64,000 nt of DNA from Casuarius casuarius (lineage: Eukaryota; Chordata; Aves; Casuariiformes; Casuariidae): contig PTFA01000194.1 in assembly GCA_003342895.1 (NCBI GenBank), positions 62,001 through 126,000 of the forward strand. The letters run 5' to 3'. Positions 1 through 12,417 of the stretch are shown piece by piece. Position numbers and translations under genes: made by a program. The notes beneath the pieces were generated by a model. It ran no database searches. It worked only from the letters and a program-made list of their open reading frames with translations, and was not told the DNA's origin. Each line of letters opens with the position of its first letter. Positions within the stretch are counted from its first letter, which is position 1.

Positions 1-1390
1 CAGTGCAGACTCTTGAGTCATCACAGGTGGTAAAATAATATGCTACAGAAGAGACCTGCAGCTGGCAAGAAAACATACTCTACCTTCAGATAAAGTGCAA
101 AGTAAGAACATATGCCAGCAGTGGTTAGAAGCAGTATCAATACTGTCTGAAAGCGATGTAGAGAAACTCCCACAGCAACCCGATGTGGTCAATCCATAAA
201 AGCACTAACATTTGAGATTGAAAAATACCAGCATACTTAGCAAACATTTCACTACCAGCCATATGCAGCCATGCTCACTACCAGCATCTTTGCATTGGCA
301 TGAAATAAGAATGTGTTTTAAGTATTTCTGCTTCTCCTAATTTCTTCAAAATAAATGTTTATTTTTAAAGTGAACGGCATGCAGAAGCCAGACCAATGGC
401 CAGCCACAAACAAGAAGGATAAAGTTTGATATTGTTAGAGAAAGCAAAGGGGGACGGTGTCATGCTTGTGCCTTGCTGCACTCATCACTGCACTTGCTGA
501 TGCTTCCATCATCCTAGGAGTTTTCTCAGAGTACAGAAAGGTCCAGTAGCTTTTCGAACCATATCTGTTTCTCTTCTCTGGTGTCTTATGAAAGGTAATT
601 TTATTTGGAAGCCGATTTAGGAGATAAATGAAATACAACTCTACCATTCAAGTTGTGTATGTATAGTAGATGAGAAAGATATGCTGAAAGAAATGCAGAA
701 AATAATCAGAAAGAGTGAGGCTGCCCTAGCTGTGCTGGGACAGGAGGTCTCTTCCTGACTGCCACAGATTTCCTAGGTCATCTGGGACATCGCTCATTCC
801 TCGGAGCCTTCCTAATGCTCAGAAAACAGGCCACCCTTCGCCATGTTCCAGTCTGGAACGAGGGAAGAAAAGAAGTCCAGACCTGAAAACAACAAAGGCA
901 GCACCAAAAATAATAAATTCACTATAAATGTTTCTAAAACAAGAGCCCTGTTATGCTCCCGACACCAAAGACCTCTCCAAGCTGGAGCATATAAGCACAC
1001 CCTCAGTGCAGAGGGCCATCTCAGCACTTGTTCCTTTGCTGTGGTACTTCCACCAGTCAAAGCATTTCACAACAGTTAACATCAGCACAGAAAACAGAAG
1101 CAACTTTCCCAAATTTGCCCAACAGGGCAGTGGGCAAAGCCGAACCGGGATCCAGCACTTAGCATACCAAACCACACATTCGTGGGTCTGTGGGATGGAC
1201 TAGCCCAGCTTTGCAGCTGGGCAGCAAAGTGGTGCCTAGAGGTGAAGGGTTCAGTGGTTCATTATCGCATCATTCCCTGCAGTTATTAAATTAATTCCTG
1301 TCTATGCACATCAGCTACGTTCATGCTCGAGATAAAATAGGTCAGGAATAGCCTGAATTTTAAAAAGGAAAAAAAAAGAAATGTGCTCGA
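1..1390. other. Non-coding stretch, no gene recognised
   Basis: No exon, RNA gene or mobile element can be supported here. Open frames on both strands around 0.8-1.2 kb overlap each other, show no domain and have ordinary composition, so they are read as chance. Composition is AT-leaning with few CpGs. Two CTCGAG hexamers occur at about 1326 and 1386. Confidence 0.6.
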
Positions 1391-1408
1391 GTGGTACAAG
1401 CTTCCACC

Positions 1409-1738
1409 ATGGCTGATTACACTATGAATTATTCATCCCTGCAGCAGCTCTGCCTTCCTCAAGAAAACAGTCCTTACAGCCAGGAGAGCGCTGTGCCAGC
1501 AGAGCAGAGCGAGACAGGCCCACTCGAAACAAAACTGCTGACCCCAAAACACAGCCCATGCTGGGGAGTCCTGTGCCAGGGCCGCGTCCCATGGAGCCGC
1601 GAGCCCACCGCACTCCTCCCACCCCAGTGGGCCGTGCTCTGCAAACGCGGCTGCTTGCCTCTGGAGATCTGGCCCGCAGTCTTGAAAACAGCTAAGAAAC
1701 GCCACGGTGGCATTTTTAATGCTACCAAGTGTGGATAG
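1409..1738 (+). other. Small open frame with textbook Kozak start, unrecognised
   Basis: The ATG at 1409 sits in the context CCACCATGG, the full vertebrate Kozak core. It opens a 109-codon frame ending in TAG at 1736-1738. The predicted product begins MADYTMNYSSLQQL. It has no signal peptide, membrane segment or domain that I recognise; the second half is Pro/Trp/Cys-rich and ends in a basic stretch (KTAKKRH). The 3' half of the frame is GC-richer than its surroundings. No upstream promoter and no poly(A) signal close behind the stop are evident. The start context is what sets it apart from other chance frames. It could be part of a lncRNA, a lineage-specific small protein or, most likely, coincidence. 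Confidence 0.12.
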
Positions 1739-4700
1739 CTGCAACAGTCATGGATAAAGCACCTCCAGGCCTTGGCTTCACTTCTGCAGCAAAATGAAGC
1801 TGTAAAACCTTGTGAAAATCCTAAGAAGCTGCTGTAAAGGCATAGACAGAATCCTTTGCCACGTATAATAACATACAGCTCAGCTGGTTTTACATATCTT
1901 AAATGCCTCCTAATCCACTGACCACTCAAATTATCTTTTTACTTTCTATAGATAAATTAAGAAATAATTAAGATGGCTATGTAATTAGCTGCTGACAAAG
2001 TTACAGAAAACCCTGAAAACATGCCTCAAAGTGTGCAAATCAGCTCTCCTGAGCAGCACAGATCCCATGGCATTAAGGGTGTCCCTACACCCCAGGGAAG
2101 GGCCCTGCTTCCTTGGTGCCAGTCCAGCCCCACTTCTCCCAACACCCCCAGGCACATGCTGCAGAGCCCAATGTCATCTAAACAAATTCCAGGACATCCC
2201 TGGCTGTTTATCACCGCTTATTGCTTTTTCGCAATTTGCCAGTTTTTGTTTCTAACCCAAAGAATGGGGTTTTCCCCTGCCACTTCACACGATCCCAGTT
2301 ACAAGGTCCCAGTCATGATAATTATGCAATACTGGAGCAAATAAAGCTCTGAAGTTTTCCAAAAGATACTCACTTCTTTGAGGAGTTTGAGATATCCAGC
2401 CTCTCCTTTAACTATTAAACTATCCCCTGGGACTCTTGCAGATGTTCAGATAGTCCCAAAAAGCTTTCCTGAGAAGAGTTTGACATTGTAACGCCTTACA
2501 AGTTCGCATCTTGCTGAAACAAATGTTGGTCATGACAGAAAGGGGACAGTAAACTGGAAATCTAGTAGCTGAGCCTGACAGTCTGGCCTTTGTTTCCTCC
2601 TTAATGCAGGGACACCATACACTGACATTTGCCACATCCTACTTATGATTAGATGGGAGAATTAAGGATACTGGATGGGAGATAAGCCCTTAGGAGACAG
2701 AAGCAGTTTTCTAGTACTAGAAGACATTAAACTGCCCTGTTGGTTTGTTCCTGGGCCTTGCTTATAATATCGTATTTTCATGGAAGTTTAAATAACACAG
2801 AGAAATACAGCCAAGCTAGTCAGGCTGCCGAAATGCATCAAATGTCAAGCAGCCTGCAGTCTTTGGGATGTCAGGGTGATACAGAATGTTTTATGATGGC
2901 TTTTCAAGAGAAATTATAAGGTTTTGCATGCCATTTGTGAAACTGTTATACTGTTACAAAAGTAAAACAGCATTTTGTTAACTGTGACCGTGATTTTTTT
3001 TTTTCTTTCTCTAGGACAGTTGTCCCAGTCAGGGTATAAGTGATATAAAAATTCAGAGTGGTTAGGTCTCAAAGGCAAAGAAAGTAAAAGCAAGGCTTCA
3101 GTTCAGCAGAAAGCTAGCTTCAGCAGCAGTGCCTTAATGAGCTCCTGCCCAGATGTCTACTATCAGGGATAAGGGACAGCAGGAGTAAACAGTATTAAAA
3201 CAGGGAGGGAAAAGTGATGAAAATGGGTGAAAAATAACCTCCTGGAAAAGAAAAGCAATTCGGTATCTCTGCGCTTTCTCCCCACTGCAGTGTGTGGGAG
3301 TGGGGCGTTAGGTGAGCTCTGTCCCTTCTCCCCAGGTCAGCGCATTAGTTTAGGTCTAATCGATCAGGTACAGGCAAAGGGGCTTTTATTTGGCTGACTG
3401 ATGTGGATGGGGTCAGGCATTTCTGTAAGCCGCAACACATGCGCAGCCTCCTGCGGAGACAGAGCCAACAAGAAATAAGCCAGCAGATATGGGAGAACTG
3501 AGAAAACAGAAGCCTGCTGGGAGACCACGGGATGCCTAGGGTTCATGGGCTGTGCCGATTCCCCCTCGAACATCCAGTGGGCAACTGGTTACTCTGCAAA
3601 GCACCTGGAGTCAGGGAAGAGACTACTTCCGTGTGACATTATTGTTGGCCTGCATGAACCAGGCACCAACCGGCAGGCACAGACGGGCGACATTCTGCTC
3701 ACTCTCAAGGCACATGCCGCCTCTTATACCCAAAGAAACCCTTTGCCCTTGTGAGCATCTGATGCAGCACATCTGGGGTGGCACACAACAGGAAACCAAA
3801 CAACCGAGCGTGACATGTGGTGTACACGTGTTACCATGTGTGCCAGCATGACCTCATCATTGCACAGTATGCAATGCACTTGGTTATTCTATAACCAGAA
3901 ACGCTAGCCAAGAACACAAAGAAACCCATCCGACTAAAGCAACAAGTGGAAAGAAGCATGACTGAGTTCTCATCTCAAAGATTATTCAAAGGAAAACAGC
4001 AGGATCCAGCTTAGAATAACAACAGTGAGTCAACCCTGCTAGTATGTGAGCCGATAGCTCAAAGAGCCTAGGTATTTCATACTGGATGTTTCACCCGCTA
4101 AGCCAACAACAAACATTGCAGATGAAAGTACTGGAATTGACTGGTATCGTGGTGCTGACCTTTGCAAAACTTCTGATCCAGATGAAGAGCTGAGGGACTA
4201 GTTCATGCCCTTACCTGCTATTCCAGCCATTACAAAGCTCCCAAGCAGGAACTTGGTACCCAGCCCACGAGCACATCAGAGGGCTATGTTGTCATTCGGA
4301 AGGACTCATGTTACTGCAATTTTTCTGTGTTGAGAAGAGACTGAAAATAAAACCCCATTTTCCAGAGATGATCCTCACTCTCCATACTTGCCTCGTGTCC
4401 ATGGCATTTGGGCATTGCACCAGCTCTAATGGTCAAGGACATGGACAATCCGACTTTGAGAGCTTTTCCCTCCTTCTGGTAAGTCAACCCCAGCTTGGCC
4501 TGTTAGTGAAGATCATTAGGCACAAACAATCTAAGCACCAAGGGGGTGATGGTCAGGAGAGACAGGGGGCATCACTAGCAGATTTCCTCCAATAGCCTGG
4601 ATGTGCCATCAGACAACAGCTGCCATCCCATCACATTTGTATGTCTGTCATACCTAGAATTTCTCAACAAAGCAAGAATAACCCAAAGGAGAAAAGCAGT

Positions 4701-5240
4701 AGACCAGGGGATCCCTCCACTGGCCTCTACTGATTAAATATACCATGGTGTAATCCTCTACACAGGCATCTCCTGCTTAAATGAACATCTCCTTTGAAAA
4801 ATCAGAGTTTTCATGAAACACATCACACAGTTGTAACATGCAAGTACTTCTCCTGTTTTAACGCAGACTCTGTTGTGTGCTTTATTCCTCATCTCTGCTT
4901 TTATTCTTCATCTCTGTTCTTAGCTCCACCTGGAATTAGTAAAGCAAGGAAAATATCACTCCACATACATCCAGTTGAGAACTGAGACCAGGGATGACTG
5001 GCTCGTCTCAGATATTATCATCAAATGAGTCTTACTCAGGCTCAGACAGAAACAGATATTTGTTCTGCTAAAGCAAGATAGTGGCAGAGCAAACAGCAAG
5101 GCTGAGACAGAACTACAGTACAAAAATGATTTTGAGTTAAGGGAAAAGAAAGAAAGATTAAAATGGAGAAAACAGGAGAAAGTCAGCGAGGCAGGCAGAG
5201 AACATAGCTAACAATATGAGGGGGGGTAATGCCCTATAAA
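1739..5240. other. Non-coding stretch, no gene recognised
   Basis: Nothing gene-like was identified. A T-rich tract at about 2993-3015 ends in CTAG and resembles an isolated splice acceptor, but no matching coding segment or good donor follows. The GC-richer patch at 3.5-3.85 kb has overlapping short frames with no domain. Purine-rich sequence occurs near 5.13-5.20 kb. Confidence 0.6.
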
Positions 5241-8200
5241 GTTACTGTAAAATACAGGTCCAGTACCAGATGACTAACACATTTTTGTGAGGTGGCTGCA
5301 GCCCTTTAAGAAATGGATTACAAAATTCCCTGATATATAACATACAAAGCCCTGGAGCTAGAGGAGCTTGTAACCATAGGAGTGACTCATCTGTTAGGAA
5401 GATAAAAACATAGGAAATGACAGTAAGAAGGTGCAAGAATTCCAGTCAATTTGACAACTCCAAAGCAGTTTGCAAGGCCCATCCTCCATGAGTGCGGAAA
5501 TAAGCTATAAAGGAAAAACTAATCTGAGGTGTATCACCATGAAGACCTCAGAGATACAGCAGGAACTGAATTGGCCCTGTACATTTATAACTGTCTTTTA
5601 GTTTATATTTACAACTATCTTTGTAGTTCCACTAATCCCAAGGGGATTCTAAAGAGCACAACTAAGCTGTATATTAAACTTCCCTCAACACAGCTCCACA
5701 CAGATATAACTTCTAACTGCCAGCAATAACAGAGCTAAGTCTGGACCAGCTCTGGGACATACTAACATTCAGTTCACTGCAGCGATAAAACAAGGCTAAT
5801 CCCACCCTTATTGGCTGCTCTGTGATTAATTAGGGTTATCATTAAACTCTTCCAAGAAAGCATGAGTTGACAAAATCCGTCTCGCGGCTTGTCTTCACTG
5901 CGAAGTTAACCGAGGAGTTGCAACTAGCCCAGGTCACAAATGCAGTTGGCTGTGCAAGGGAGCAGGCTAACGCCCAGGTTAGCTGGTCGACTTGCCACTT
6001 AGGTGTGTGGATGGAGGAACCTGAATTTAAGTGCTCCCATATCCTTCTGCAGACTCTGTACTCAACAGGACAGACAAGTCCTCCTGGAAGGATCCACTAC
6101 CATTATTTAATTCTCTCCAACATAAAACCTAAGCAAAATATTAAAACAAAATAGCTGCCATTACCAGCATGGGCTCCAGCTCCCAGGAAAGCTCCTCACT
6201 CACCTCCCTCTGGATTAAAAGGACAGCAGGTCCTTTTTTTCTCTCTCAAGATCTGCTGCAAAAAATGAGCTCTCTGCTGAATCACACACAGTCTTTATAA
6301 ACACCCAGATAATTGAACAAGCTTGTCTGGTCCCAGACTTTCATGCCCTCAACATGGAAGACCAACCTCTTACAACAGATAACACAAGTTAACACTGAGG
6401 GGAAGATAAGACCTGAATCTCATAGTTAAAAAAATCAAAAGTCCAAATCTTCTCAAATGGTCAGGAGTTCGGATCTTGGCTTGCTATGCCCACAGGATCA
6501 GAGAGAGCTCAGGTCTAAGCCTCTCCTCACCCAAACACCAGCAGCTTGCCCTTATTTCCAGGTGATTTGACGGAGGTGTCTCTCTTGCCTTCACACACTG
6601 TACAGCACCATTTCTTAGCCAGCAATCACTCCTTTTCCAGGCCAGGCTCTCTGAGGCAGTGGGGTATCATATTTATTCATAGAATGCAAATCAATGTTTC
6701 CCATTGTGGAGCAAGCTGAGCACCCTGTTCCCATGGAAATGATTCAGCTCCTCTTATATGAATGGGTTCTTTTACGAGCTGCAGAAAAATCCTTGACATC
6801 ATCACAGTCGAGGGCAGGCTCAGGGACTAAACAAACTGAATTCTTAAACCTCAGGTAACAACCGTGAGGAAATAAATAGCCAGGCAGCTGCAACAGGCAG
6901 ATACACTGGAGTCAGTATTTCCACTGATGCCAAGTTTGAGCAGTGGGATACAGCAGACTACAAGAATAAAATAAGCATAGAGGATGCCTGGAGAATCTAT
7001 TTATCTATACAGTTCCTTCCACAGCTGATACCAGCTGTGGGTTTCGAACTACTGTATAGAGGTAAAATCTTCACTACAGACCCACAGTTCCCCCATGAAA
7101 GGCTCTACATTCCTCCATGACCATGAACCATGCAGATGTGGGATATCAGGGAGCTGATTTTCATTATGGGCTTGCAGAGTCAGCATGGGGGACTGAACGG
7201 GAGAGTGAGCCACGAGCTGGCAAGGTTTCACGGTGCTTGAACCTACCAACAGAAATACTGTTGTGTTCAGGGGGATGGCCTTTGGGTGAAAGCCTGATAC
7301 TCTGCCACACACCTGTGCTGGGTCCAGCGCTCAGTCAGAATATGAACTTGGGGACACAAGCCCCCACCTGGTCTGTAAAGAAGTCAAGACTGAAAAGAGC
7401 AAGTGTATGTTAATCAGTGCATATCACTTGGTTCCTAGAGCCCTATATCAGAAAGAGATGATAGTGGTCTCAGTCCTATTCTTTGGTGGTCTTGCAGGAG
7501 TATTAGCTATTTATGCACAGAGCAGCTCTGAGACAATGAAAGCATTTTTGTATTATTTTATAAGGTATCAGTATCTAGTATCATTTCTGCCACCTCAGAA
7601 GGAGTGTCCAGCCTATACTGGTCCTCCAGGCCTCCCCTCCATAGGACAGGGAGAGTCACCCAACCCTGAGTTAGATATCCAGAGAGTGAGGAGCACCAGC
7701 CTCTCCTCACCTACTCCAGAGGAGCCCTAGTGTCCCATTTACATGCAAATCTAGCTTTACACAGCCAGATTAGATGGGTTGAAGCCCACCCAGGCTCTCG
7801 GCAGAGCAGATACTGCTAATGTCCCATGGCTGCGAAGAGGAGGAGGAGCCACAAACAAATCTAGAGGCAAACTGCTCAGAAACACACACCAGCCTTCTCC
7901 AGCACAATGCTGCCCCATCATCCTGCCCCTCTGGCATGAGCTCTCCAAGGACCTCACACCGGAGGAGAGGTAATAAAGGGCATTTCTGGCTGAGGCTGCT
8001 GAACATACATCTATCTGCTTTGTCGATCCCTCTGGTCCTATGTCTCCAGGTGGTTTGCGTGGCCACTGTCATCACACAGCCTGTCCCTGCGGGCCCGGAC
8101 AAAGTCACCATGAAAGGGTTTACTAAGCAGATCCAAAGGCCAGGCTTCCAGTTCCCAGCTAACGCCATTCAAAATCCCTCATACTCTGCAAAGCTTCTAA

Positions 8201-9963
8201 AGGATAGGGAAGATGGGTCAGGAACCTGGCTGTAAGCAGATTTCAGCTCATTTTGCCAGCTGTTTTCCTCTTTTCATTGATGTTTTATTGGGCAGTGAAA
8301 TGATGAGACTATTACTTCCTTAGCTGGGATTTCAACAGCAACTGTGTAAATGCCATCTTATAAAACAAAGAATTTCAAAGTAACACATTGCCAAGATTAC
8401 CAGATTTGGGCAGCACTTGCCAAAAAACACATGCAATTTTTGGAGAGGCAACTGTTATAAGCAGCAAAATCTTGAAAAAATTCTTTCCTACTAGAGAATT
8501 CCTTTATTTGCATATCATCTAAGAATCTTTTGACATTCAGCTTAAAGCTGCTCTAGAAAACTCCTTTTGCTGTGAAAAGTTTGAAATGGTTGCACTCCAA
8601 ACTGCACAAAGAGCACATTGTGCCTCTTCATAGTCCTAGCCAGAGCTAACCAACAGATCCAAAATCAGATTTTGAATACACGTTCGTGCACTGTTTGCTG
8701 CAATTTACAGACCAGAAATCATTTCAGGAATTATTTTGAATTATATACAAGTTTCCTCACATTATAAATTGCTTGTGGATAATTCACTACAACAATGCAA
8801 AATTCATCAAATAAATTTTTGGACAAAGGTAATTCCTCTAGTCCTCCTTGTGAGGCTCAGCCAATAAATGCTTATAAAGAATTTAAATATCCTGGAATTA
8901 AGAGTCATTGGTAAGAGCAGGACATTATGATGCTCCCATGGATCTGCAAACATACAATAAAATCACGGAGACCACTGGATTAGAGTCATAGTTCCACTCT
9001 AGGTTATTACCAGCTTCACCCATAGTGCACCACTGGTTGTGGCTACATCAGTGTAAACCTCTTATATAAATATGGAGAGCAATGATTTTTCACATACTTT
9101 GGACCTGGGAGTTACCCTCAAAATTTGCCACAAATCACTATGAACCATAGGCACAAAGCAGATTTGCAACCCCCCTTATCAGGACATCGCAGACCACTTA
9201 CAGTCCACAGTTTGGAAACTGCTTGTTCATGCCAGCAAAGCTTTTTCTCCTTGAAATCAGGTTGAGATGAGCATCTGGGAGCTCAGTGTGTTGATAGCTA
9301 CGTTTAGTGCTAGTCTCTACCCAACTCTGCAGATGTGAAGGGTTACTGAATCGCTTTTTCACTGGGGCTGCCAGCCTATGTAAGTGCTTTGCCTAACATC
9401 TAAACATTTTCCACCTAAACTCTGTACTGCTGTTGTATGCCACTAGGTCAGACCTTAATGCACCAAGTGTTCCTAATTTGTGGGGAAAAAATTGGAATTA
9501 AACGAAGGCTTTAATGCATAATGACAACAATTATCAAAATGCGATAGCTAATAAACAGCCTTCTGGTAATGGGTTTTATCTGCAACTCTGTAAGAGTTCG
9601 CCAACTTAGGTTTCAGAATTTGTGTTGATTGCTTTTTGCATATAGCCAGAGACTCATGGAATTTCTCAGCTGCTGAAGCATAATAATTTGCTGTTTCCAA
9701 CATTTCTGAGGCTCTGGTGTTTTAAGGAAACGGGCTTTGCAGGGTTTTTTTATTTGATGTTTTCCAGCTAACAGACCTTCAGCTATTGTGGAGGCTTACC
9801 ATGGCATCCCTGCCGCCTCATCAGATGCACAGGGCTAGGCAACAGAACTGGTTAGCACTAGTCATGACTTCACTGCAGGCTCAAAACATGGTTTTAGCCA
9901 AGACAGTCTCACTGATCTAAAGTTTATCTACTCCAGATGATATGAGCCTAACAATATGCATAA
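5241..9963. other. Non-coding stretch, no gene recognised
   Basis: No recognisable exon, RNA gene or transposon was seen. An ATG at 7458 opens a 90-codon frame (to 7730) whose first 20 residues form a hydrophobic run, MIVVSVLFFGGLAGVLAIYA, followed by a Pro-rich tail. It has no known domain and is treated as chance. From 8.3 to 9.96 kb the sequence is AT-rich with no long frame. Confidence 0.6.
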
Positions 9964-10220
9964 AGCATTTATTATCAACATTTGTATTACAACAGAGTCA
10001 TGAGGCATCATTGTGTTCAGGCACTGCTCAATTACATAGAAATGGTGACAGTTCCTGCCCTAAGAGAATACATACTTAGAGAAGAGGAGAAATGAAGTTG
10101 GTTTATGCCCAGGTGGGGAACTGTGCCACAGTGACTCACAGTTGTGAAAGAAGCTGTGGCAGAGCAAGAGGCCAGGCTCTCCCCTGCTCCCACGTACTGT
10201 CCAACCAAGATACCATCTGG
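9964..10220 (+). repeat. Decayed copy of an ancient amniote interspersed repeat (MIR/CORE-like)
   Basis: The block follows the order I remember for a widespread sauropsid repeat: an ATTTATTAT...TTTGTATTAC start, then CATTGTGTTCAGGCACTG, then GACAGTTCCTGCCC with an AAGAGAATACATACTTA tail. A 3' part around 10156 reads CTGTGGCAGAGCAAGAGG. Several small deletions and many substitutions separate it from the remembered consensus, so it is an old inactive copy. No coding capacity is visible. Family assignment is from memory without an alignment; the exact Repbase/Dfam name is not claimed. Confidence 0.5.
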
Positions 10221-11294
10221 GCTTACAGACCTTCACTATCAAGCACTATACCTTCATGCACGCAGATGAAAAGCTAAATGCAACATGGAATTATTATCTA
10301 CTCCACTGTCTGTAGAGGCTTTTCTGCAACAGACTGCACTGGAAGGTTTCTTCAACATTTGCACAGACAATTTGTTAAAAAGTGTATAGACAAATAGTCT
10401 CTTACTGTGACCCTCATTTTCCCTTTAAAGCTTCCTTATCTAGTTTTTGTGGGAAACGAATACACAGAGCAAGGCAGGGATGACTCTGGAGCAAGTTGCA
10501 GAGATGGGAAGTAGTTACACCGCCCTGCCTGCGTGGGCCCTTAGCTGCTACACCTGCTGCACACCTCGTCTGGCCATGCCATACGGGAGCCCAACCTTCC
10601 TTACCCTGGCTTAGCTCAGCTTTTTCCCCATCAAGCACCAATACTGCAGCAAAGAAGAGCTGGATAGTCCCCCTGATCCTGACCAAGCAGAACTCAGACA
10701 GCAAATGAGGAATTCATGCTGTTCATCTTTGTTTTTCACAAGTCTTTGCTACAGCTCTGCGCAGTTTCTGAGATCACAACAGTCTGATCTGCCTGTGCAG
10801 TACTTTAGCTCCCAGGTGGTGACAATCACCGGGGAATATCTTTATGTATTTTGGCGTTATAAATGACTTGGTTAAAGAAAAAAAGTCTCATGAAAAATAA
10901 ATCAATACAAATGATGAAACAGCTGACATTACCCAGATGCCAGGAACAGCCTGAGATCTCAGAGGGGGATATGTGGAGGTTAAAGGGCTTTCCCATGAAG
11001 ACAGTATTTAAAACTAGGATGATTTCTATCCAAACCAATTCTCTTGTCTATTATTTTCAGACTACTACTTTTCATCTATTCCACTTGATAGGCCAATTCT
11101 TCCTCTAAACCACATCCCTCAGGGAAGTCATAACCCTCTGTCTGCACTCTCTCTGTCTGCTTCTCTGGGAACAATATGAGCTACAAATCCAGATTTATGA
11201 CTTGGCTAGAAAGAGGGAGCTACAGGAAGCAGACGGGGACGAGTTCGTCAAAGAAGAAATAGCTGTGATCACTCGCAGAAGTGCCAAGGGAAAC

Positions 11295-11350
11295 TGTGCG
11301 TGTGCGTGTGTGTGTGTGCACGCACGTGTGAGACAGACAGATGGACAGAT
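11295..11350. repeat. TG/CG-interrupted microsatellite with adjoining ACAG run
   Basis: Alternating purine-pyrimidine sequence, TGTGCG and (TG)n followed by CACGCACGTGTG, occupies 11295-11330. It runs into a degenerate GACAGACAGATGGACAG tract to about 11350. The alternating CG/TG pattern is the type that can adopt Z-DNA. Confidence 0.85.
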
Positions 11351-12397
11351 TTAAATGGGCTCTATTCAAAGCATGTGCTGATGTCCATTGCTTTGGTGGC
11401 CCTGGAAAGAGATACAAAGACAAAATCCAGTGACCCTCTACCCCAGGCTAGTCCAACGACTCTAAGTGCCATATTGTAATGTCCCCCCTCCAGGAGAGGC
11501 ATGACAATTTTGCATAAGTGACCCATATACTTCTGCAGTCCCAAGAACCTAAAGCAGCTTTTTAGCACTGTGACTCCAGAAAGTGCAGATGTGGGAAGTT
11601 TGGCTGCCCTTGCTGTCTTCCCTAAGCCATTTTGGCTCATTTTCCGTCGGTGGGGTGTCCTGCGTTACAGGCAGCCTTCTCTCTTCCTCACTACCACAAA
11701 AAGGTGGCCTTGGAGAAGCCAGTCTCTCCTGTGCTGCGTGAACAGACCAAAGCCCCTGCGGCCTTTGCTCTGTAGAGCTGGACCATGGACAAAATGTCCT
11801 CAGTTAAAAAAATAGTTATACAGTAGCAAACAATACTCGCCCATTAGCTCTAGAGCTGAGTCAGAAAATTGCACTATTTTTTTCCCACTGACTTCTCTTT
11901 CCTTCACCTCCTTGGAAAAAGCAATAGCGTTTCCTACCAGCTCTGTTCCTTTGGCACCAGTCTGTAACATCATCAAGGAAAGCACTTAATTCTCGTACAA
12001 GCTTTACACACAGACCACTTCCTCGCACACAGCACGGGACTGCTGTCCTCATGGTGTCTTCAGGACAGCTCCTGTGGCACTCGGGGTAGGAACTGGAGTT
12101 CATCATGCCATTTCTCACCCGCTGCTCATTTCATCCTGAAAACCAAAGTCAATTGGATCTTTGCATTGTTGCCAAAGCAGAACAGGCAAGAAATGTCCCC
12201 AGAATGCAGGCGTTACACTAGAACTTCATCGAGAGTATCCTCGCTACCCTGACGTGGCAAGAGTCTCTATGCAGAAGCAGGCAGCACAATGGTGAGAAAA
12301 TGAGAGTTCATTTCTTGCGTCCATCTCTAAAACACACGGGAATTAATCTTATGCAGGGACTTTGGATGAGTCCTAGCTTTTCTGCAATCGCCTAGTT

Positions 12398-12417
12398 AAA
12401 AAAAAAAAAAAAAAAAA
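12398..12417. repeat. Poly(A) run, 20 A
   Basis: Twenty consecutive A, preceded by CGCCTAGTT and followed by GCTAAATC. No AATAAA lies shortly upstream and no flanking target-site duplication is obvious, so a retrocopy tail is not supported. Confidence 0.9.

Noticed and set aside
1386..1415. CTCGAG, AAGCTT and CCACCATGG in close order, as in a cloning cassette
   Set aside because: The surrounding sequence is ordinary genomic DNA with no vector or reporter sequence; short restriction hexamers co-occur by chance.
2993..3020. Polypyrimidine tract plus CTAG as a real splice acceptor
   Set aside because: No open coding segment and no good donor downstream; isolated acceptor-like strings are common.
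7030..7050. GTTTCGAAC string as a tRNA T-loop (minus strand)
   Set aside because: The bases around the loop cannot form the 5-bp T stem, and no A-box or acceptor stem is found.
12398..12417. A20 run as the tail of a processed pseudogene
   Set aside because: No poly(A) signal just upstream, no recognisable mRNA body and no flanking target-site duplication.
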